The position numbers were made by a program, and so were the translations under genes. A DNA stretch of 64,000 bases from Marinospirillum celere (lineage in GTDB: Bacteria; Pseudomonadota; Gammaproteobacteria; Pseudomonadales; Halomonadaceae): contig NZ_FOLH01000007.1 of NCBI RefSeq assembly GCF_900112235.1, forward strand, positions 1 to 64,000, given 5' to 3'. The notes below the pieces were generated by a model that was given only the letters and a program-made list of their open reading frames with translations, did not search any database and was not told where the DNA came from. Each line of letters opens with the position of its first letter. The first letter of the stretch is position 1. Positions 10,311-23,407 of the stretch are shown here, one piece after another.

Positions 10311-10331
10311 CGGCGGGCCAGTGGCCCGCCG
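10311..10331 (+). other. GC-rich hairpin between rpoB and rpoC
   Basis: CGGCGGGCC (10311-10319) pairs perfectly with GGCCCGCCG (10323-10331) around a three-base loop. The run after it is TAACTCC, so it is unlikely to terminate. Position suggests an mRNA stability or processing element between the two polymerase genes. Confidence 0.5.
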
Positions 10332-10355
10332 TAACTCCAACGGGAGCTGCGGCTG

Positions 10356-13300
10356 ATGAAAGACCTAGTCAATGTATTGCGTACTCAGGGACAACCTGAG
10401 GAATTTGAATCCCTCAAGATTTCCCTTGCTTCACCGGACATGATTCGTTCCTGGTCCTTTGGTGAAGTCAAGAAGCCAGAGACGATCAACTACCGTACCT
10501 TCAAGCCAGAGCGTGACGGTCTTTTCTGTGCCAAGATTTTTGGCCCGGTTAAAGACTACGAGTGCTTGTGCGGAAAATACAAGCGGATGAAGCATCGAGG
10601 CATCATCTGCGAAAAGTGTGGTGTTGAAGTTACCCAGGCCAAGGTGCGTCGTGAGCGTATGGGTCATATTGACCTGGCTTCTCCTGTTGCCCACATTTGG
10701 TTCCTGAAGTCCTTGCCATCACGCATTGGCTTGATGCTGGACATGACTCTGCGCGATATTGAGCGCGTCCTTTATTTTGAAAGTTTCATCGTTATCGATC
10801 CAGGTATGACCACGCTTGAAAAAGGTCAACTGCTGAACGATGAACAGTACTTTGATGCCCTGGAAGAGTTTGGCGATGACTTTGACGCCCGTATGGGTGC
10901 TGAAGCCGTTCAGGCACTGCTGAATGATATCGATCTGGATGATGAGATCGAAACCATTCGCGAAGAGATTCCTCAGACTTCATCTGAAACCAAGATGAAG
11001 AAACTGACCAAGCGCTTGAAGATTTTGGAAGCTTTCCGTGACTCCTCCAACCAGCCTGGCTGGATGGTGATGGAAGTGCTGCCCGTATTGCCACCCGATC
11101 TGCGTCCTCTGGTGCCTCTGGATGGTGGCCGCTTTGCGACCTCTGACCTGAACGATCTTTACCGTCGAGTCATTAACCGGAATAACCGTCTCAAGCGTCT
11201 GTTGGAACTCAATGCACCAGACATTATCGTGCGTAATGAAAAGCGGATGCTCCAGGAAGCGGTTGATGCCCTCTTGGATAATGGTCGTCGTGGTCGCGCC
11301 ATCACGGGTAGCAACAAGCGTCCTCTGAAATCCTTGGCTGATATGATCAAGGGTAAGCAGGGTCGCTTCCGTCAAAACCTGTTGGGTAAGCGTGTTGACT
11401 ACTCAGGCCGTTCGGTCATCACCGTTGGTCCTACGCTGCGCCTGCATCAGTGTGGTCTGCCTAAGAAAATGGCGCTGGAACTCTTCAAGCCGTTCATTTT
11501 TGCCAAGCTGGAAGCGCGTGGCCTGGCTACGACCATCAAAGCAGCCAAAAAGATGGTTGAGCGTGAATTGCCTGAGGTTTGGGATATTCTGGCTGAAGTC
11601 ATCCGCCAGCACCCTGTTCTCTTGAACCGAGCACCGACGCTTCACCGTCTGGGTATCCAGGCGTTTGAACCTGTCCTGATCGAAGGTAAGGCCATCCAGC
11701 TGCACCCACTGGTATGTGCGGCCTATAACGCCGACTTTGACGGTGACCAGATGGCGGTTCACGTGCCTCTGACTCTGGAAGCCCAGCTCGAAGCCCGTGC
11801 CCTGATGCTGTCGACCAACAACGTCCTGTCGCCTTCCAATGGTGAGCCCATTATCGTTCCTTCGCAGGACGTGGTTTTGGGTCTCTACTACATGACCCGT
11901 GAGAAAATCGGTGCCCAGGGTGAAGGTCGCTTCCTGAGCGGAATCGATGAAGCTGAACGTGCCTATGCAACGGGTGCGTTAAGCTTGCATGCTCGCGTTA
12001 AGGTACGTATCACTGAAACGGTTAAAGAAATTGAAGGGGATCCAGAAACCCGCACCTTCATGGCCGATACGACCGTTGGTCGGGCGTTGCTCTTCCGCAT
12101 TCTGCCCAAGGGCTTGCCCTTTGAGCTGGCTAACCAGCCACTGAACAAAAAAGCCATTTCACGCTTGATCAACGAGGCATATCGCCGCGTGGGTCTCAAA
12201 GACACGGTTATTTTTGCTGACCAACTGATGTATACCGGCTTCCGTTATGCGACCTGGTCAGGTTGTTCAATTGGTGTAAACGACTTCGTTATTCCTGATG
12301 AGAAAGCGAAAATCGTTGCTGAAGCAGAAGCTGAAGTGAAACAAATCGAGCAGCAGTTTGCTTCCGGTCTGGTCACTCAGGGTGAGAAGTACAACAAGGT
12401 TATCGACATCTGGTCCAAGGCGAACGACAAGGTTGCCAAGGCAATGATGGTCGGTATTTCCAAAGAGAAAGCAGTCGACTCCAAGGGTGTCGAGCATGAG
12501 CAGGACTCGTTCAACAGCGTCTTTATCATGGCTGACTCAGGTGCTCGGGGTTCTGCTGCCCAGATCCGTCAGCTAGCCGGTATGCGTGGTCTGATGGCCA
12601 AGCCTGATGGCTCGATCATTGAAACCCCCATCGTGGCCAACTTCCGCGAAGGTCTGAACGTACTTCAGTACTTTATCTCGACTCACGGTGCGCGTAAGGG
12701 TCTGGCGGATACTGCCTTGAAGACTGCTAACTCGGGCTACCTGACGCGTCGTTTGGTTGACGTAGCCCAAGACCTGGTTGTTACAGAAGAAGACTGTGGC
12801 ACCGAAGAAGGCTTGGTTATGCACCCCATCATCGAAGGTGGCGATATCATCGTACCTCTGTCCCAGCGCGTTCTGGGTCGTGTGGTGGCGCGCGATGTTA
12901 TCAGTGCTGAAACCGGTGAGGTGGTCATTTCCAAGGGCACCCTGTTGGATGAAAAATGGTGTAACCAGCTGGATACCCTGAGTGTCGATGAAATTATCGT
13001 TCGCTCCACCATCACTTGTGATACGCGCTACGGTGTTTGCTCCAAGTGTTACGGTCGTGATCTCGCACGTGGCCACCAGGTCAACGTGGGTGAGGCTGTC
13101 GGTGTTATTGCTGCTCAGTCGATCGGTGAGCCAGGCACCCAGCTGACCATGCGTACCTTCCACATCGGTGGTGCGGCCTCGCGTGCATCAGCAACGGATA
13201 GTGTTCAGGTTAAGCATGGTGGCAAGGTCCGCTTCCACAACATCAAGGTGGTTGACCGTGATGATGGCAAGTTGGTTGCTGTTTCCCGTTCTGGGGCCTT

Positions 13301-14570
13301 GGCGATTGCCGATGCTCAGGGCCGTGAGCGCGAATACTACAAGCTGCCCTATGGTGCTGAAATCAACGTTCGTGACGGCGAGGCGGTTGAAGCTGGTCAG
13401 ATCGTTGCTAAATGGGACCCACACACTCATCCAATCGTTGCCGAAGTGGCCGGTCGCGTTCAGTTCAGTGATATGGAAGATGGCATTACCATCAACCGTA
13501 ACATTGATGAATTGACGGGTCTGTCGTCGATTGAAATCATCGAGACTCAGCACCGTCCCGCAGCTGGTAAAGACAAGCGTCCTATGCTGCTGCTGTTGGA
13601 TGAGAATGGCAAAGAAATCATCCTGCCTGGCAGCCAAACGCCTGTGCAGTACATGATGCCTGGTAAGGCCGTAGTGACCCTTGAAGACCGTTCAGAAGTT
13701 AAAGTCGGTCAAATCATTGCCCGTATTCCTCAGGAAAGCAGTGGTAACAAGGATATTACCGGTGGTCTGCCGCGTGTTGCTGACCTCTTCGAAGCGCGTA
13801 AACCGAAAGAGCCCGCTGTACTGGCAGAAATTTCGGGAACCATCTCGCTGGGTAAAGAAACCAAAGGCAAACAGCGTATAGTGATCACTCCAAATGACGG
13901 TAGTGATCCTGTTGAAACCTTGATTCCCAAATGGCGTAAGATCAACGTCTTTGAAGGTGAAACAGTGGAAAGGGGTGAGGTGATTTCTGATGGCCCATCC
14001 AATCCTCACGATATTTTGCGCCTGCTGGGTGTTAGCGAGCTGGCGAAATATATCACCAGCGAAGTACAGGATGTTTACCGCCTTCAGGGTGTAGGTATCA
14101 ACGATAAGCACATTGAAGTTATCGTGCGCCAGATGCTGCGCAAAGTTGAAATTACAGATCCAGGTGATTCTAGCTTTATTGGTGGTGAGCAGGTTGAATA
14201 CTTCAAGGTTGTCGAAGAAAATCGCCGCCTCGAAGAAAACAGCAAGTTTGCTGCCAAGTTCAATCGCCTGTTGCTGGGTATTACCAAAGCATCTTTGGCA
14301 ACTGAATCTTTCATTTCGGCGGCTTCCTTCCAGGAAACAACACGTGTCCTGACCGAAGCTGCAGTGACCGGCAAGAAGGATTATCTGCGCGGTTTGAAAG
14401 AAAACGTTGTTGTAGGCCGCTTGATTCCAGCGGGTACCGGCTTGACTTATCACGCGCAGCGTAAGCGTCGTCGCGAAGATCAAGAAGCCTTGCTTGCCGG
14501 TCCAAGTGCGAGTGAAGTTGAAGCGGCCTTGACCAGTGAGCTGTCAGCACTGGATCAAGATGAGGAATAA
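10356..14570 (+). CDS. rpoC: DNA-directed RNA polymerase subunit beta'
   Basis: 1404 residues, carrying the active-site NADFDGDQM motif with the three metal-binding aspartates at 460, 462 and 464, the same numbering as E. coli. The N-terminal zinc site has Cys70, Cys72, Cys85 and Cys88 (CLCGKY and CEKCGVEV). The C-terminal domain with [11 protein letters not shown]-type sequence ([17 protein letters not shown]) is complete. GGGAGCT precedes the ATG. It is the last gene of the L10/rpoBC operon. Confidence 0.98.
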   Translation: MKDLVNVLRTQGQPEEFESLKISLASPDMIRSWSFGEVKKPETINYRTFKPERDGLFCAKIFGPVKDYECLCGKYKRMKHRGIICEKCGVEVTQAKVRRERMGHIDLASPVAHIWFLKSLPSRIGLMLDMTLRDIERVLYFESFIVIDPGMTTLEKGQLLNDEQYFDALEEFGDDFDARMGAEAVQALLNDIDLDDEIETIREEIPQTSSETKMKKLTKRLKILEAFRDSSNQPGWMVMEVLPVLPPDLRPLVPLDGGRFATSDLNDLYRRVINRNNRLKRLLELNAPDIIVRNEKRMLQEAVDALLDNGRRGRAITGSNKRPLKSLADMIKGKQGRFRQNLLGKRVDYSGRSVITVGPTLRLHQCGLPKKMALELFKPFIFAKLEARGLATTIKAAKKMVERELPEVWDILAEVIRQHPVLLNRAPTLHRLGIQAFEPVLIEGKAIQLHPLVCAAYNADFDGDQMAVHVPLTLEAQLEARALMLSTNNVLSPSNGEPIIVPSQDVVLGLYYMTREKIGAQGEGRFLSGIDEAERAYATGALSLHARVKVRITETVKEIEGDPETRTFMADTTVGRALLFRILPKGLPFELANQPLNKKAISRLINEAYRRVGLKDTVIFADQLMYTGFRYATWSGCSIGVNDFVIPDEKAKIVAEAEAEVKQIEQQFASGLVTQGEKYNKVIDIWSKANDKVAKAMMVGISKEKAVDSKGVEHEQDSFNSVFIMADSGARGSAAQIRQLAGMRGLMAKPDGSIIETPIVANFREGLNVLQYFISTHGARKGLADTALKTANSGYLTRRLVDVAQDLVVTEEDCGTEEGLVMHPIIEGGDIIVPLSQRVLGRVVARDVISAETGEVVISKGTLLDEKWCNQLDTLSVDEIIVRSTITCDTRYGVCSKCYGRDLARGHQVNVGEAVGVIAAQSIGEPGTQLTMRTFHIGGAASRASATDSVQVKHGGKVRFHNIKVVDRDDGKLVAVSRSGALAIADAQGREREYYKLPYGAEINVRDGEAVEAGQIVAKWDPHTHPIVAEVAGRVQFSDMEDGITINRNIDELTGLSSIEIIETQHRPAAGKDKRPMLLLLDENGKEIILPGSQTPVQYMMPGKAVVTLEDRSEVKVGQIIARIPQESSGNKDITGGLPRVADLFEARKPKEPAVLAEISGTISLGKETKGKQRIVITPNDGSDPVETLIPKWRKINVFEGETVERGEVISDGPSNPHDILRLLGVSELAKYITSEVQDVYRLQGVGINDKHIEVIVRQMLRKVEITDPGDSSFIGGEQVEYFKVVEENRRLEENSKFAAKFNRLLLGITKASLATESFISAASFQETTRVLTEAAVTGKKDYLRGLKENVVVGRLIPAGTGLTYHAQRKRRREDQEALLAGPSASEVEAALTSELSALDQDEE

Positions 14571-14579
14571 AGCATAAAA

Positions 14580-15125
<546 letters not shown>

Positions 15126-15209
15126 TTTTATTAACCACTGTCTGATAAGAGTAAGGCCAGGCCGTTAGATTTCATTTGGTGTCCTGGAGTTACCTGAAGA
15201 CCGTTTTGA

Positions 15210-15689
<480 letters not shown>

Positions 15690-15701
15690 GGGAGGCCCCA
15701 A

Positions 15702-17807
15702 GTGGCACGCAAAACCCCTATTAAACGCTATCGCAACATTGGTATCTGTGCCCACGTGGACGCAGGTAAAACCACGGCGACCGAGCGGATTCTGTTTTAC
15801 ACAGGTGTTAACCACAAGCTGGGTGAGACCCACGATGGTGCATCGACGACTGACTGGATGGAGCAGGAGCAGGAGCGTGGTATTACCATTACCTCTGCTG
15901 CTGTAACGACCTTCTGGAAAGGTATGGATCACCAGTTTGACGAACACCGCGTCAACATCATCGATACCCCTGGGCACGTTGACTTCACGATCGAAGTTGA
16001 GCGCTCACTGCGGGTTCTGGATGGTGCTGTGGTGGTTTTCTGTGGTTCTTCCGGTGTTGAGCCTCAGTCAGAAACTGTCTGGCGTCAGGCTAACAAGTAC
16101 GAAGTTCCCCGTCTGGTCTTTGTTAACAAAATGGACCGTTCCGGCGCTGACTTTGAGCGGGTTGTTGATCAGATCAAAACGCGTCTGGCTGCTAATCCTG
16201 TACCTATTCAGTTGCCTATCGGCGCTGAAGACGAATTTGAAGGTGTTATCGACCTGATTCGTATGAAGGCTATTTACTGGAGTGAAGAGGATATGGGCAC
16301 CAGCTTTGAGCTGCGTGACATTCCTGCTGAACTCCAGGATAAAGCTGATCAGTACCGCGAGCAGATGATCGAAGCTGCTGCTGAAGCCAACGAAGAACTG
16401 ATGGACAAGTACCTTGAAGGTGGTGAATTGACCACTGAAGAAATCAAGGCAGGTCTACGTCAGCGCGTCATCGCTAACGATATCGTTCTGGCGATGTGTG
16501 GTTCCGCCTTTAAAAACAAAGGCGTTCAGGCCATGCTGGATGCGGTTATTGAATACCTGCCAGCGCCTGATGAAGTTGCAGCCATTGAAGGTGAGCTGGA
16601 AGACGGCTCCGTGGGTACTCGCCCTGTTGACGATAAAGAGCCTTTTGCTGCTCTGGCGTTCAAGATAGCAACCGACCCCTTCGTTGGTACTCTGACTTAC
16701 ATCCGCGTTTACTCAGGTGTGCTAGAAACTGGTCAGGGTGTTTACAACTCAGTCCGTCAGAAGAAAGAGCGCGTTGGTCGTCTGGTTCAGATGCACGCCA
16801 ACAACCGCGAAGAGATCAAAGAAGTCCGCGCTGGTGACATCGCGGCTTGCGTAGGTCTCAAAGATGTAACGACAGGTGATACCCTGTGCAACCCAGATCA
16901 CAAGATCGTTCTGGAGCGCATGGAATTCCCTGATCCGGTTATATCTGTGGCTGTGGAGCCTAAGTCTAAAGCTGACCAGGAAAAAATGGGTATTGCACTG
17001 GGTAAACTGGCCCAGGAAGATCCTTCTTTCCGCGTCAAGACTGACGAAGAGTCCGGTCAGACCATCATCTCTGGTATGGGTGAGCTGCACCTGGATATCA
17101 TCGTTGACCGCATGAAGCGCGAATTCAAGGTCGAAGCCAACATCGGTAAGCCACAGGTTGCCTACCGAGAAACCATCCGCAAGTCGGTTGAGCAAGAAGG
17201 CAAGTTTGTGCGTCAGTCCGGTGGTCGTGGTCAGTATGGCCATGTATGGCTGCGCATTGAGCCTTTGACCGACAAGGGTGAAGATGGCGATAAAGATTAC
17301 GAGTTCGTAAACGAAATCGTTGGTGGTGTGGTTCCACGTGAGTACATCGGTTCTGTTGATAAAGGCTGTTATGAACAGCTGCAGAATGGTGTTCTGGCTG
17401 GCTACCCAATGATCGACGTTAAGGTAACCCTCTACGACGGTTCTTACCACGACGTTGACTCTAACGAAATGGCCTTCAAGATTGCTGGTTCCATGGCAAT
17501 CAAGGAAGGCGCCAAGAAGGCAGGTGCAGTACTGCTTGAGCCTATGATGAAGGTTGAAGTGGTTACGCCTGAAGACTACATGGGCGACGTTATGGGCGAC
17601 CTGAATCGCCGTCGTGGCCTGGTGCAGGGTATGGATGACTTGCCTTCCGGTAAGGTTATTCGTGCCAAGGTGCCGCTGGGCGAAATGTTTGGTTATGCAA
17701 CCGACCTGCGCTCTGCGACCCAGGGTCGTGCCAGCTACTCGATGGAATTCTCCGAGTATGCCGAAGCACCGTCCAGCATCGTAGACGCCGTTATTAACCA
17801 AAAGTAA
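15702..17807 (+). CDS. fusA: Elongation factor G
   Basis: 701-residue translocase GTPase. GTP-binding motifs are AHVDAGKTT (about 17-25), DTPGHVDF and NKMD. Domain IV carries [10 protein letters not shown] and the C-terminus has the G'-V fold with the [18 protein letters not shown] block. The start is GTG with GGGAGGC 6-8 bases upstream. It lies 12 bp after rpsG. Confidence 0.98.
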   Translation: MARKTPIKRYRNIGICAHVDAGKTTATERILFYTGVNHKLGETHDGASTTDWMEQEQERGITITSAAVTTFWKGMDHQFDEHRVNIIDTPGHVDFTIEVERSLRVLDGAVVVFCGSSGVEPQSETVWRQANKYEVPRLVFVNKMDRSGADFERVVDQIKTRLAANPVPIQLPIGAEDEFEGVIDLIRMKAIYWSEEDMGTSFELRDIPAELQDKADQYREQMIEAAAEANEELMDKYLEGGELTTEEIKAGLRQRVIANDIVLAMCGSAFKNKGVQAMLDAVIEYLPAPDEVAAIEGELEDGSVGTRPVDDKEPFAALAFKIATDPFVGTLTYIRVYSGVLETGQGVYNSVRQKKERVGRLVQMHANNREEIKEVRAGDIAACVGLKDVTTGDTLCNPDHKIVLERMEFPDPVISVAVEPKSKADQEKMGIALGKLAQEDPSFRVKTDEESGQTIISGMGELHLDIIVDRMKREFKVEANIGKPQVAYRETIRKSVEQEGKFVRQSGGRGQYGHVWLRIEPLTDKGEDGDKDYEFVNEIVGGVVPREYIGSVDKGCYEQLQNGVLAGYPMIDVKVTLYDGSYHDVDSNEMAFKIAGSMAIKEGAKKAGAVLLEPMMKVEVVTPEDYMGDVMGDLNRRRGLVQGMDDLPSGKVIRAKVPLGEMFGYATDLRSATQGRASYSMEFSEYAEAPSSIVDAVINQK

Positions 17808-17843
17808 TTTTTAATTCTGCCGTTAACTGAAGAGGTTATCGTT

Positions 17844-19040
17844 GTGGCTAAAGAAAAATTTGAACGTAGTAAACCCCACGTAAACGTTGGCACCATCGGT
17901 CACGTTGACCATGGTAAAACCACTCTGACTGCTGCTCTGACTCGTGTATGTCACGAAGTTTGGGGCACAGGCGCATCTGTTGCCTTTGACGGTATCGATA
18001 ATGCTCCTGAAGAAAAAGAGCGTGGTATCACCATCGCTACTTCTCACGTAGAGTACGATTCTCCAACGCGTCACTATGCACACGTTGACTGCCCAGGCCA
18101 CGCTGACTATGTCAAGAACATGATCACTGGTGCTGCTCAGATGGACGGCGCTATCCTGGTATGTTCTGCTGCTGACGGCCCCATGCCTCAGACGCGTGAG
18201 CACATCCTGCTGTCTCGTCAGGTTGGTGTACCTTACATCGTAGTCTTCATGAACAAAGCCGACATGGTTGACGATGAAGAGCTGCTGGAACTGGTTGAGA
18301 TGGAAATTCGTGACCTGCTGTCTACTTATGACTTCCCAGGCGACGACACTCCAATCATCATCGGTTCTGCCCTGATGGCTCTGGAAGGTAAAGATGACAA
18401 CGAAATGGGTACTACTGCCGTTAAGAAACTGGTAGAAGCCCTGGACGACTACATCCCTGAGCCTGAGCGTGCGATTGACCAGCCTTTCCTGATGCCAATC
18501 GAAGACGTTTTCTCTATTTCCGGTCGTGGTACAGTAGTAACTGGCCGTGTAGAGCGTGGTATCGTTAAAACTGGCGAAGAAATTGAAATCGTTGGTATTA
18601 AAGAAACCACCAAAACCACCTGTACTGGTGTGGAAATGTTCCGCAAGCTGCTCGACGAAGGTCGTGCTGGTGAGAACATCGGTGCCCTGCTGCGTGGCAC
18701 CAAGCGTGACGACGTTGAGCGTGGTCAGGTTCTGGCCAAGCCAGGTTCCATCACTCCTCACACCGTTTTTGAAGCAGAAGTTTATGTTCTGTCCAAAGAC
18801 GAAGGTGGCCGTCATACGCCTTTCTTCAAGGGCTACCGTCCTCAGTTCTACTTCCGTACAACTGACGTAACTGGTTCTTGTGAACTGCCTGAAGGTACTG
18901 AAATGGTTATGCCTGGCGATAACGTCAAGCTGGTTGTTACTCTGATTGCTCCTATTGCAATGGACGACGGCCTGCGCTTTGCGATTCGTGAAGGTGGCCG
19001 TACCGTAGGTGCTGGTGTTGTAGCTAAGATCATCGAGTAA
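17844..19040 (+). CDS. tuf: Elongation factor Tu
   Basis: 398-residue GTPase that delivers aminoacyl-tRNA. It has [17 protein letters not shown] and NKADMVDD. The sequence [17 protein letters not shown] in the domain 1-2 junction and [17 protein letters not shown] are Pseudomonas/Oceanospirillales-like. GTG start with AGAGGTTAT upstream. This is the only tuf in the window; the usual second copy near thrT is missing. Confidence 0.97.
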   Translation: MAKEKFERSKPHVNVGTIGHVDHGKTTLTAALTRVCHEVWGTGASVAFDGIDNAPEEKERGITIATSHVEYDSPTRHYAHVDCPGHADYVKNMITGAAQMDGAILVCSAADGPMPQTREHILLSRQVGVPYIVVFMNKADMVDDEELLELVEMEIRDLLSTYDFPGDDTPIIIGSALMALEGKDDNEMGTTAVKKLVEALDDYIPEPERAIDQPFLMPIEDVFSISGRGTVVTGRVERGIVKTGEEIEIVGIKETTKTTCTGVEMFRKLLDEGRAGENIGALLRGTKRDDVERGQVLAKPGSITPHTVFEAEVYVLSKDEGGRHTPFFKGYRPQFYFRTTDVTGSCELPEGTEMVMPGDNVKLVVTLIAPIAMDDGLRFAIREGGRTVGAGVVAKIIE

Positions 19041-19065
19041 TATCGAATCTTGGTGCTCGCACCTT

Positions 19066-19098
19066 AAAGAGGGTCTCCGCAAGGAGGCCCTCTTTGTT
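19066..19098 (+). terminator. Terminator of the str operon after tuf
   Basis: AAAGAGGGTCTCC (19066-19078) pairs with GGAGGCCCTCTTT (19083-19095) with one T-G pair and a GCAA loop; the stem ends in TTT followed by GTTGT. It cleanly separates tuf from the S10 operon promoter. Confidence 0.88.
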
Positions 19099-19120
19099 GT
19101 ATAAATCTTGAGAAGAAGAT

Positions 19121-19150
19121 TTGACATCCTTTAGATGGCAGCACTATAAT
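19121..19150 (+). promoter_or_regulatory. Consensus promoter of the S10 operon
   Basis: TTGACA (19121-19126) and TATAAT (19145-19150), both perfect, with an 18-bp spacer. Transcription would begin near 19157, leaving a leader of only about 58 nt before rpsJ. Confidence 0.88.
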
Positions 19151-19168
19151 GCTGCTCCTTTTTAGGTG

Positions 19169-19188
19169 GGGTGCAGATGCCTGCATCC
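19169..19188 (+). promoter_or_regulatory. Hairpin in the short S10 leader
   Basis: GGGTGCAG (19169-19176) pairs with CTGCATCC (19181-19188), one G-T pair, ATGC loop. It is the only clear structure in the leader between the promoter and rpsJ. It may be a local counterpart of the L4-responsive S10 leader known in E. coli, but it is much shorter and the role is unproven. Confidence 0.5.
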
Positions 19189-19214
19189 TAGTGTCCGTAT
19201 CGGAGCATTGGATA

Positions 19215-19526
19215 ATGCAAGACCAGAAAATCCGTATTCGGCTGAAATCGTTTGATCATCGACTGATCGATCAGTCCGCGCTGGAGATTGTTGAGACAGC
19301 CAAGCGTACTGGAGCTCAGATCAAAGGTCCGATCCCTCTGCCGACTCGCAAAGAAAAGTTCACCGTGCTGATTTCTCCGCACGTGAACAAAGATGCCCGC
19401 GATCAGTATGAGATCCGCACCCACAAGCGTGTGCTGGATATTGTTGAGCCAACTGAAAAAACAGTTGATGCCCTGATGAAGCTCGAACTGGCTGCTGGCG
19501 TTGATGTTCAAATCAGCCTGGGTTAA
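19215..19526 (+). CDS. rpsJ: 30S ribosomal protein S10
   Basis: 103 residues; 30S head protein and NusB/NusG partner in antitermination. The ATG at 19215 is preceded by CGGAG and gives [19 protein letters not shown], the family start; the open frame upstream is leader. First gene of the S10 operon. Confidence 0.97.
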   Translation: MQDQKIRIRLKSFDHRLIDQSALEIVETAKRTGAQIKGPIPLPTRKEKFTVLISPHVNKDARDQYEIRTHKRVLDIVEPTEKTVDALMKLELAAGVDVQISLG

Positions 19527-19645
19527 TCCCTGCTGACAAGCTAAGTGGTTCGCGTCGCGAGACGCAATACAATTGAGATAGTGGAATGCCCTGAAAAAGG
19601 CAGCCATAGCGGGTGATAGCCCCGTACACTGATAGGAGACATAAA

Positions 19646-20287
19646 ATGGCTCTTGGTTTAGTCGGTAAGAAAAGCGGCATGACCCGCATTTTCACCGAAG
19701 AAGGTATTTCTATACCTGTCACCGTTATTGAAGTGACTCCTAACCGAGTAACGCAGATTCGTAGCCTTGAAAACGATGGCTATACTGCTGTTCAGGTTAC
19801 TTCAGGTTCACGTAAGGCCAAGCATCTTACCAAAGCTCAGGCAGGTCATTTTGCCAAGGCTGGTGTAGAGGCAGGTCGTCTGCTGCGTGAATTTCCTCTA
19901 GCTGAAGGTCAGGAAGCTCCAGAAGTGGGCGCTGAGCTGACAGTCAGTCTGTTCGAAGCAGGTCAATCAATCGATGTGACCGCTACATCCAAAGGTAAGG
20001 GTTTCCAAGGTGCTGTTAAGCGCTGGAATTTCCGTACTCAGGATGCTACCCACGGTAACTCCCTTTCCCACCGTGCTCCTGGTTCTATTGGTCAGAACCA
20101 GACGCCAGGCCGTGTCTTTAAAGGCAAGAAAATGGCTGGTCAAATGGGTAATCAGCGTGTCACCGTGCAATCTCTGGAAGTCGTCCGCGTTGATGAAGAG
20201 CGTAATCTGCTGCTGGTAAAAGGTGCCGTGCCTGGCGCTACCGGTTCAGATGTGCTGGTTCGTCCGGCGGTCAAGGCTCGCAGCTAA
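19646..20287 (+). CDS. rplC: 50S ribosomal protein L3
   Basis: 213 residues, reaching the peptidyl transferase centre. Contains [13 protein letters not shown] at the start and the tip loop with [20 protein letters not shown]. The ATG at 19646 follows TAGGAGAC; the open frame upstream is not coding. A 119-bp gap separates it from rpsJ. Confidence 0.97.
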   Translation: MALGLVGKKSGMTRIFTEEGISIPVTVIEVTPNRVTQIRSLENDGYTAVQVTSGSRKAKHLTKAQAGHFAKAGVEAGRLLREFPLAEGQEAPEVGAELTVSLFEAGQSIDVTATSKGKGFQGAVKRWNFRTQDATHGNSLSHRAPGSIGQNQTPGRVFKGKKMAGQMGNQRVTVQSLEVVRVDEERNLLLVKGAVPGATGSDVLVRPAVKARS

Positions 20288-20301
20288 GAGGATAGAGACA
20301 C

Positions 20302-20907
20302 ATGAACCTGAATCTTGCCGGAGCTCAGGGTACTGTCGAAGTATCCGATGCGACCTTTGGAAAAGAATTCAACGAAGCCCTGGTTCACCAGGTTGTCGTT
20401 GCCTATATGGCCGGTGCCCGTCAAGGTACTCGTGCCCAGAAGAATCGCGCTGATGTTAAAGGTGGTGGTAAGAAGCCTTGGCGTCAAAAAGGTACTGGCC
20501 GTGCGCGTGCTGGTACAGCGACTTCTCCGATCTGGCGGAAAGGTGGCGTTACTTTTGCGGCCCGTCCACAAGATCACTCACAAAAAGTGAACAAGAAAAT
20601 GTATCGCTCTGCGATGCGTTCCATTCTGTCAGAACTGGCTCGTCAGGATCGCCTGGTTGCTGTTGAGGACTTCACTGTTGAAGCCCCTAAGACCAAGCTA
20701 CTGGCTACCAAGCTTGCAGAAATGAAGCTGGACAAGGTGCTGATCGTTACTTCTGAATTGAACAGTGATCTTTACCTGGCTGCTCGCAACTTGCCCCACG
20801 TTGATGTGATTGAAGCCAAAGCTGCTGATCCTGTAAGCCTGATCGCCTACGAAAACGTACTGGTCACTGTGCCAGCCCTGCGTCAGTTCGAGGAGAAATT
20901 GGGATGA
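20302..20907 (+). CDS. rplD: 50S ribosomal protein L4
   Basis: 201 residues. The extended loop [21 protein letters not shown]-type sequence that lines the exit tunnel is present, and the C-terminal globular domain is complete. In E. coli L4 represses this operon. It overlaps rplW by four bases. Confidence 0.97.
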   Translation: MNLNLAGAQGTVEVSDATFGKEFNEALVHQVVVAYMAGARQGTRAQKNRADVKGGGKKPWRQKGTGRARAGTATSPIWRKGGVTFAARPQDHSQKVNKKMYRSAMRSILSELARQDRLVAVEDFTVEAPKTKLLATKLAEMKLDKVLIVTSELNSDLYLAARNLPHVDVIEAKAADPVSLIAYENVLVTVPALRQFEEKLG

Positions 20908-21200
20908 ACCAGGAGCGCCTATATAAAGTGCTGCTCGGTCCACACATGACCGAGAAAGCTGCTGTACTGGCTGACGAAAAAAACCAGTATGTATTTAAAG
21001 TAGCTTCAGATGCGACTAAGCCTGAAATTAAAAAGGCTGTCGAGCAACTGTTTGATGTCAAGGTTGAAGCCGTTAGTGTTACGAATGCTAAAGCTAAAAC
21101 CCGACGCACTCTTCACGGTCTCGGTCGTCGCAAAGGTTTCCGTAAGGCTTATGTTAGCCTCGCGGAAGGTCAAGCGATCGATTTCGCTGACGCGGAATAA
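20904..21200 (+). CDS. rplW: 50S ribosomal protein L23
   Basis: 98 residues at the tunnel exit, docking site for trigger factor and SRP. It starts [19 protein letters not shown] and includes the hairpin loop [21 protein letters not shown]. Its ATG overlaps the rplD stop. Confidence 0.97.
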   Translation: MNQERLYKVLLGPHMTEKAAVLADEKNQYVFKVASDATKPEIKKAVEQLFDVKVEAVSVTNAKAKTRRTLHGLGRRKGFRKAYVSLAEGQAIDFADAE

Positions 21201-21216
21201 GGCAAGGGGTTGAATC

Positions 21217-22041
21217 ATGGCAGTTATAAAAGCTAAGCCGACTTCAGCCGGTCGCCGCCATCTAATCAAGGTGGTGAACAAGGATCTGCACAAGGGTGCG
21301 CCTCATGCACCTCTGTTGGATACCAAGCGCAAGTCTGGCGGCCGGAACAACAATGGACGTATCACTACCCGTCATATCGGTGGTGGTCATCGTCAACATT
21401 ATCGCATCATCGACTTCAAGCGTAACAAAGACGGTGTTGTAGGTATTGTTGAGCGTCTGGAATATGATCCTAATCGCTCAGCCAACATCGCGCTGATCAA
21501 GTACCTGGATGGTGAGCGCCGCTACATTATCGCTCCCAAGGGTCTGACTGCTGGTGACCAGATTCAATCGGGTATGGATTCTCCGATTAAGGCAGGCAAC
21601 ACGCTGCCACTGCGTAACATGCCACTGGGTTCTACGGTTCATTGTATTGAACTCAAGCCTGGCAAAGGTGCGCAAATGGTCCGCTCTGCAGGTACTTCTG
21701 CTCAGCTGGTTGCCCGTGAGGGTGCTTATGCCACCTTGCGTCTGCGTTCAGGTGAGACCCGTAAGGTATTGGTAGATTGCCGTGCGACTCTGGGTGAAGT
21801 CAGTAATTCTGAACACAGCCTGCGAGTTCTTGGTAAAGCCGGTGCTTCCCGTTGGCGTGGTGTACGTCCTACCGTTCGTGGTACTGCCATGAACCCAGTT
21901 GACCACCCTCACGGTGGTGGTGAAGGACGTAATATGGGTAAACACCCAACAACGCCTTGGGGTGTACCTACCAAGGGTTACAAAACTCGCAAAAACAAGC
22001 GTACTAACAATCTGATTGTTCGTCGCCGTAAAGCGAAATAA
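21217..22041 (+). CDS. rplB: 50S ribosomal protein L2
   Basis: 274 residues, near the peptidyl transferase centre. Has the RNA-binding [21 protein letters not shown] block and the C-terminal [12 protein letters not shown] with the conserved histidine. Sixteen bases after rplW. Confidence 0.98.
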   Translation: MAVIKAKPTSAGRRHLIKVVNKDLHKGAPHAPLLDTKRKSGGRNNNGRITTRHIGGGHRQHYRIIDFKRNKDGVVGIVERLEYDPNRSANIALIKYLDGERRYIIAPKGLTAGDQIQSGMDSPIKAGNTLPLRNMPLGSTVHCIELKPGKGAQMVRSAGTSAQLVAREGAYATLRLRSGETRKVLVDCRATLGEVSNSEHSLRVLGKAGASRWRGVRPTVRGTAMNPVDHPHGGGEGRNMGKHPTTPWGVPTKGYKTRKNKRTNNLIVRRRKAK

Positions 22042-22060
22042 CGATTAAGGGGATACCGCT

Positions 22061-22336
22061 GTGCCTCGTTCACTGAAGAAAGGTCCTTTCATTGACCTTC
22101 ATCTGTTGAAAAAAGTGGAAGTTGCGGTCGAAGGCAAAGACAAAAAGCCAATCAAGACTTGGTCACGTCGCTCAATGATCATTCCAGATATGATCGGCCT
22201 TACGATTGCTGTCCACAATGGACGCCAGCATGTACCGGTTTACATCACTGAAGAGATGGTCGGTCACAAGCTGGGTGAATTTGCTGCTACCCGTACCTAC
22301 AAGGGTCATGCAGCTGACAAGAAAGCCAAGCGCTAA
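22061..22336 (+). CDS. rpsS: 30S ribosomal protein S19
   Basis: 91 residues, binds 16S rRNA in the 30S head with S13. GTG start preceded by AAGGGGAT. Contains [19 protein letters not shown] and the family block [15 protein letters not shown]. Confidence 0.97.
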   Translation: MPRSLKKGPFIDLHLLKKVEVAVEGKDKKPIKTWSRRSMIIPDMIGLTIAVHNGRQHVPVYITEEMVGHKLGEFAATRTYKGHAADKKAKR

Positions 22337-22350
22337 TCGAGGAGGTAATG

Positions 22351-22683
22351 ATGGAAGTCGCCGCTAAATTGCGTGGTGCCCGTCTGTCCGCACAGAAGGC
22401 GCGCTTGGTTGCTGATCAGGTGCGTGGCAAGAAGGTTGCGGATGCACTTAACCTGCTTGCATTCAGCCCCAAAAAGGCTGCAAGTCTGGTTAAAAAAGTT
22501 CTCGAGTCTGCAATTGCAAACGCTGAGCATAACGAAGGTGCTGATATTGATGAACTGCGTGTCTCTACCATTATGGTAGATGAAGGCATGACCATGAAAC
22601 GGATTAAACCCCGTGCCAAGGGCCGTGCTGACCGCATTTTCAAGCGCACTTGCCATATCACCGTCAAGGTTGCAGACCGGTAA
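22351..22683 (+). CDS. rplV: 50S ribosomal protein L22
   Basis: 110 residues, with a beta-hairpin reaching the exit tunnel ([18 protein letters not shown]). Two ATG codons are adjacent (22348 and 22351). The second is chosen because GGAGGT ends only one base before the first, and because it gives the usual [18 protein letters not shown] start. Confidence 0.95.
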   Translation: MEVAAKLRGARLSAQKARLVADQVRGKKVADALNLLAFSPKKAASLVKKVLESAIANAEHNEGADIDELRVSTIMVDEGMTMKRIKPRAKGRADRIFKRTCHITVKVADR

Positions 22684-22694
22684 GGAGTCACCCG

Positions 22695-23396
22695 ATGGGT
22701 CAGAAAGTCAATCCTACTGGCATTCGTCTGGGCATTGTTAAGGACCATACCTCTACTTGGTATGCCGAAGGCCAGTCTTATGCCGATAAGCTAAATAATG
22801 ACTTGCAGGTGCGTAGCTTCCTTGAAGAGCGCCTGAAGCAAGCAGCTGTTAGCCGCATCCAGATCGAGCGTCCTGCAAATAACGCTCGCATCACCATTCA
22901 CACCGCCCGCCCCGGCATCGTGATTGGCAAGAAAGGCGAAGATGTTGATCGTCTACGCAAGGATGTGTCCGACATGATGGGTGTGCCTGTGCACATCAAC
23001 ATTGAAGAAGTTCGCAAACCAGAGCTGGATGCAGCCTTGGTTGCTCAGAGTGTTGCTGGTCAGCTGGAGCGTCGTGTGATGTTCCGCCGTGCTATGAAGC
23101 GCTCCGTGCAGAATGCCATGCGTCTGGGTGCCAAAGGCATCAAGATCCAGGTTGGCGGACGTCTCGGTGGTGCAGAGATTGCCCGTTCTGAGTGGTATCG
23201 CGAAGGTCGTGTACCTCTGCATACCCTACGCGCTGATATCGACTACGCCACTGCTGAAGCCCACACTACCTATGGTGTCATTGGCGTCAAGGTGTGGATC
23301 TTTAAAGGCGAAATTCTGGGCGGGATCGAAGAGGTGCGTGCCAAGGCTGCTCAACAGCCTCAGCAGCAGGCGCCTAAGAAGAAAGGTTCCAAGTAA
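22695..23396 (+). CDS. rpsC: 30S ribosomal protein S3
   Basis: 233 residues, part of the mRNA entry helicase. The KH domain has the GxxG-like [20 protein letters not shown] 22695 gives [14 protein letters not shown]; the frame is open upstream into rplV but has no ribosome site there, whereas TAAGGAGT precedes 22695. The C-terminal tail is Gln/Lys rich. Confidence 0.97.
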   Translation: MGQKVNPTGIRLGIVKDHTSTWYAEGQSYADKLNNDLQVRSFLEERLKQAAVSRIQIERPANNARITIHTARPGIVIGKKGEDVDRLRKDVSDMMGVPVHINIEEVRKPELDAALVAQSVAGQLERRVMFRRAMKRSVQNAMRLGAKGIKIQVGGRLGGAEIARSEWYREGRVPLHTLRADIDYATAEAHTTYGVIGVKVWIFKGEILGGIEEVRAKAAQQPQQQAPKKKGSK

Positions 23397-23407
23397 GGGG
23401 ATAGTCG

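Noticed and set aside
17844-19040. EF-Tu carries ATSHVEY and [10 protein letters not shown] sequence that differs from E. coli and recalls epsilonproteobacteria, hinting at transfer.
   Set aside because: The same residues occur in Pseudomonas and Oceanospirillales EF-Tu, the [17 protein letters not shown] segment matches that group, and the gene is in its normal operon place.
17823-19127. 434-codon minus-strand frame opposite tuf.
   Set aside because: It is the antisense of a highly expressed gene with biased codons; composition (Thr/Asn/Phe-rich) is not protein-like.
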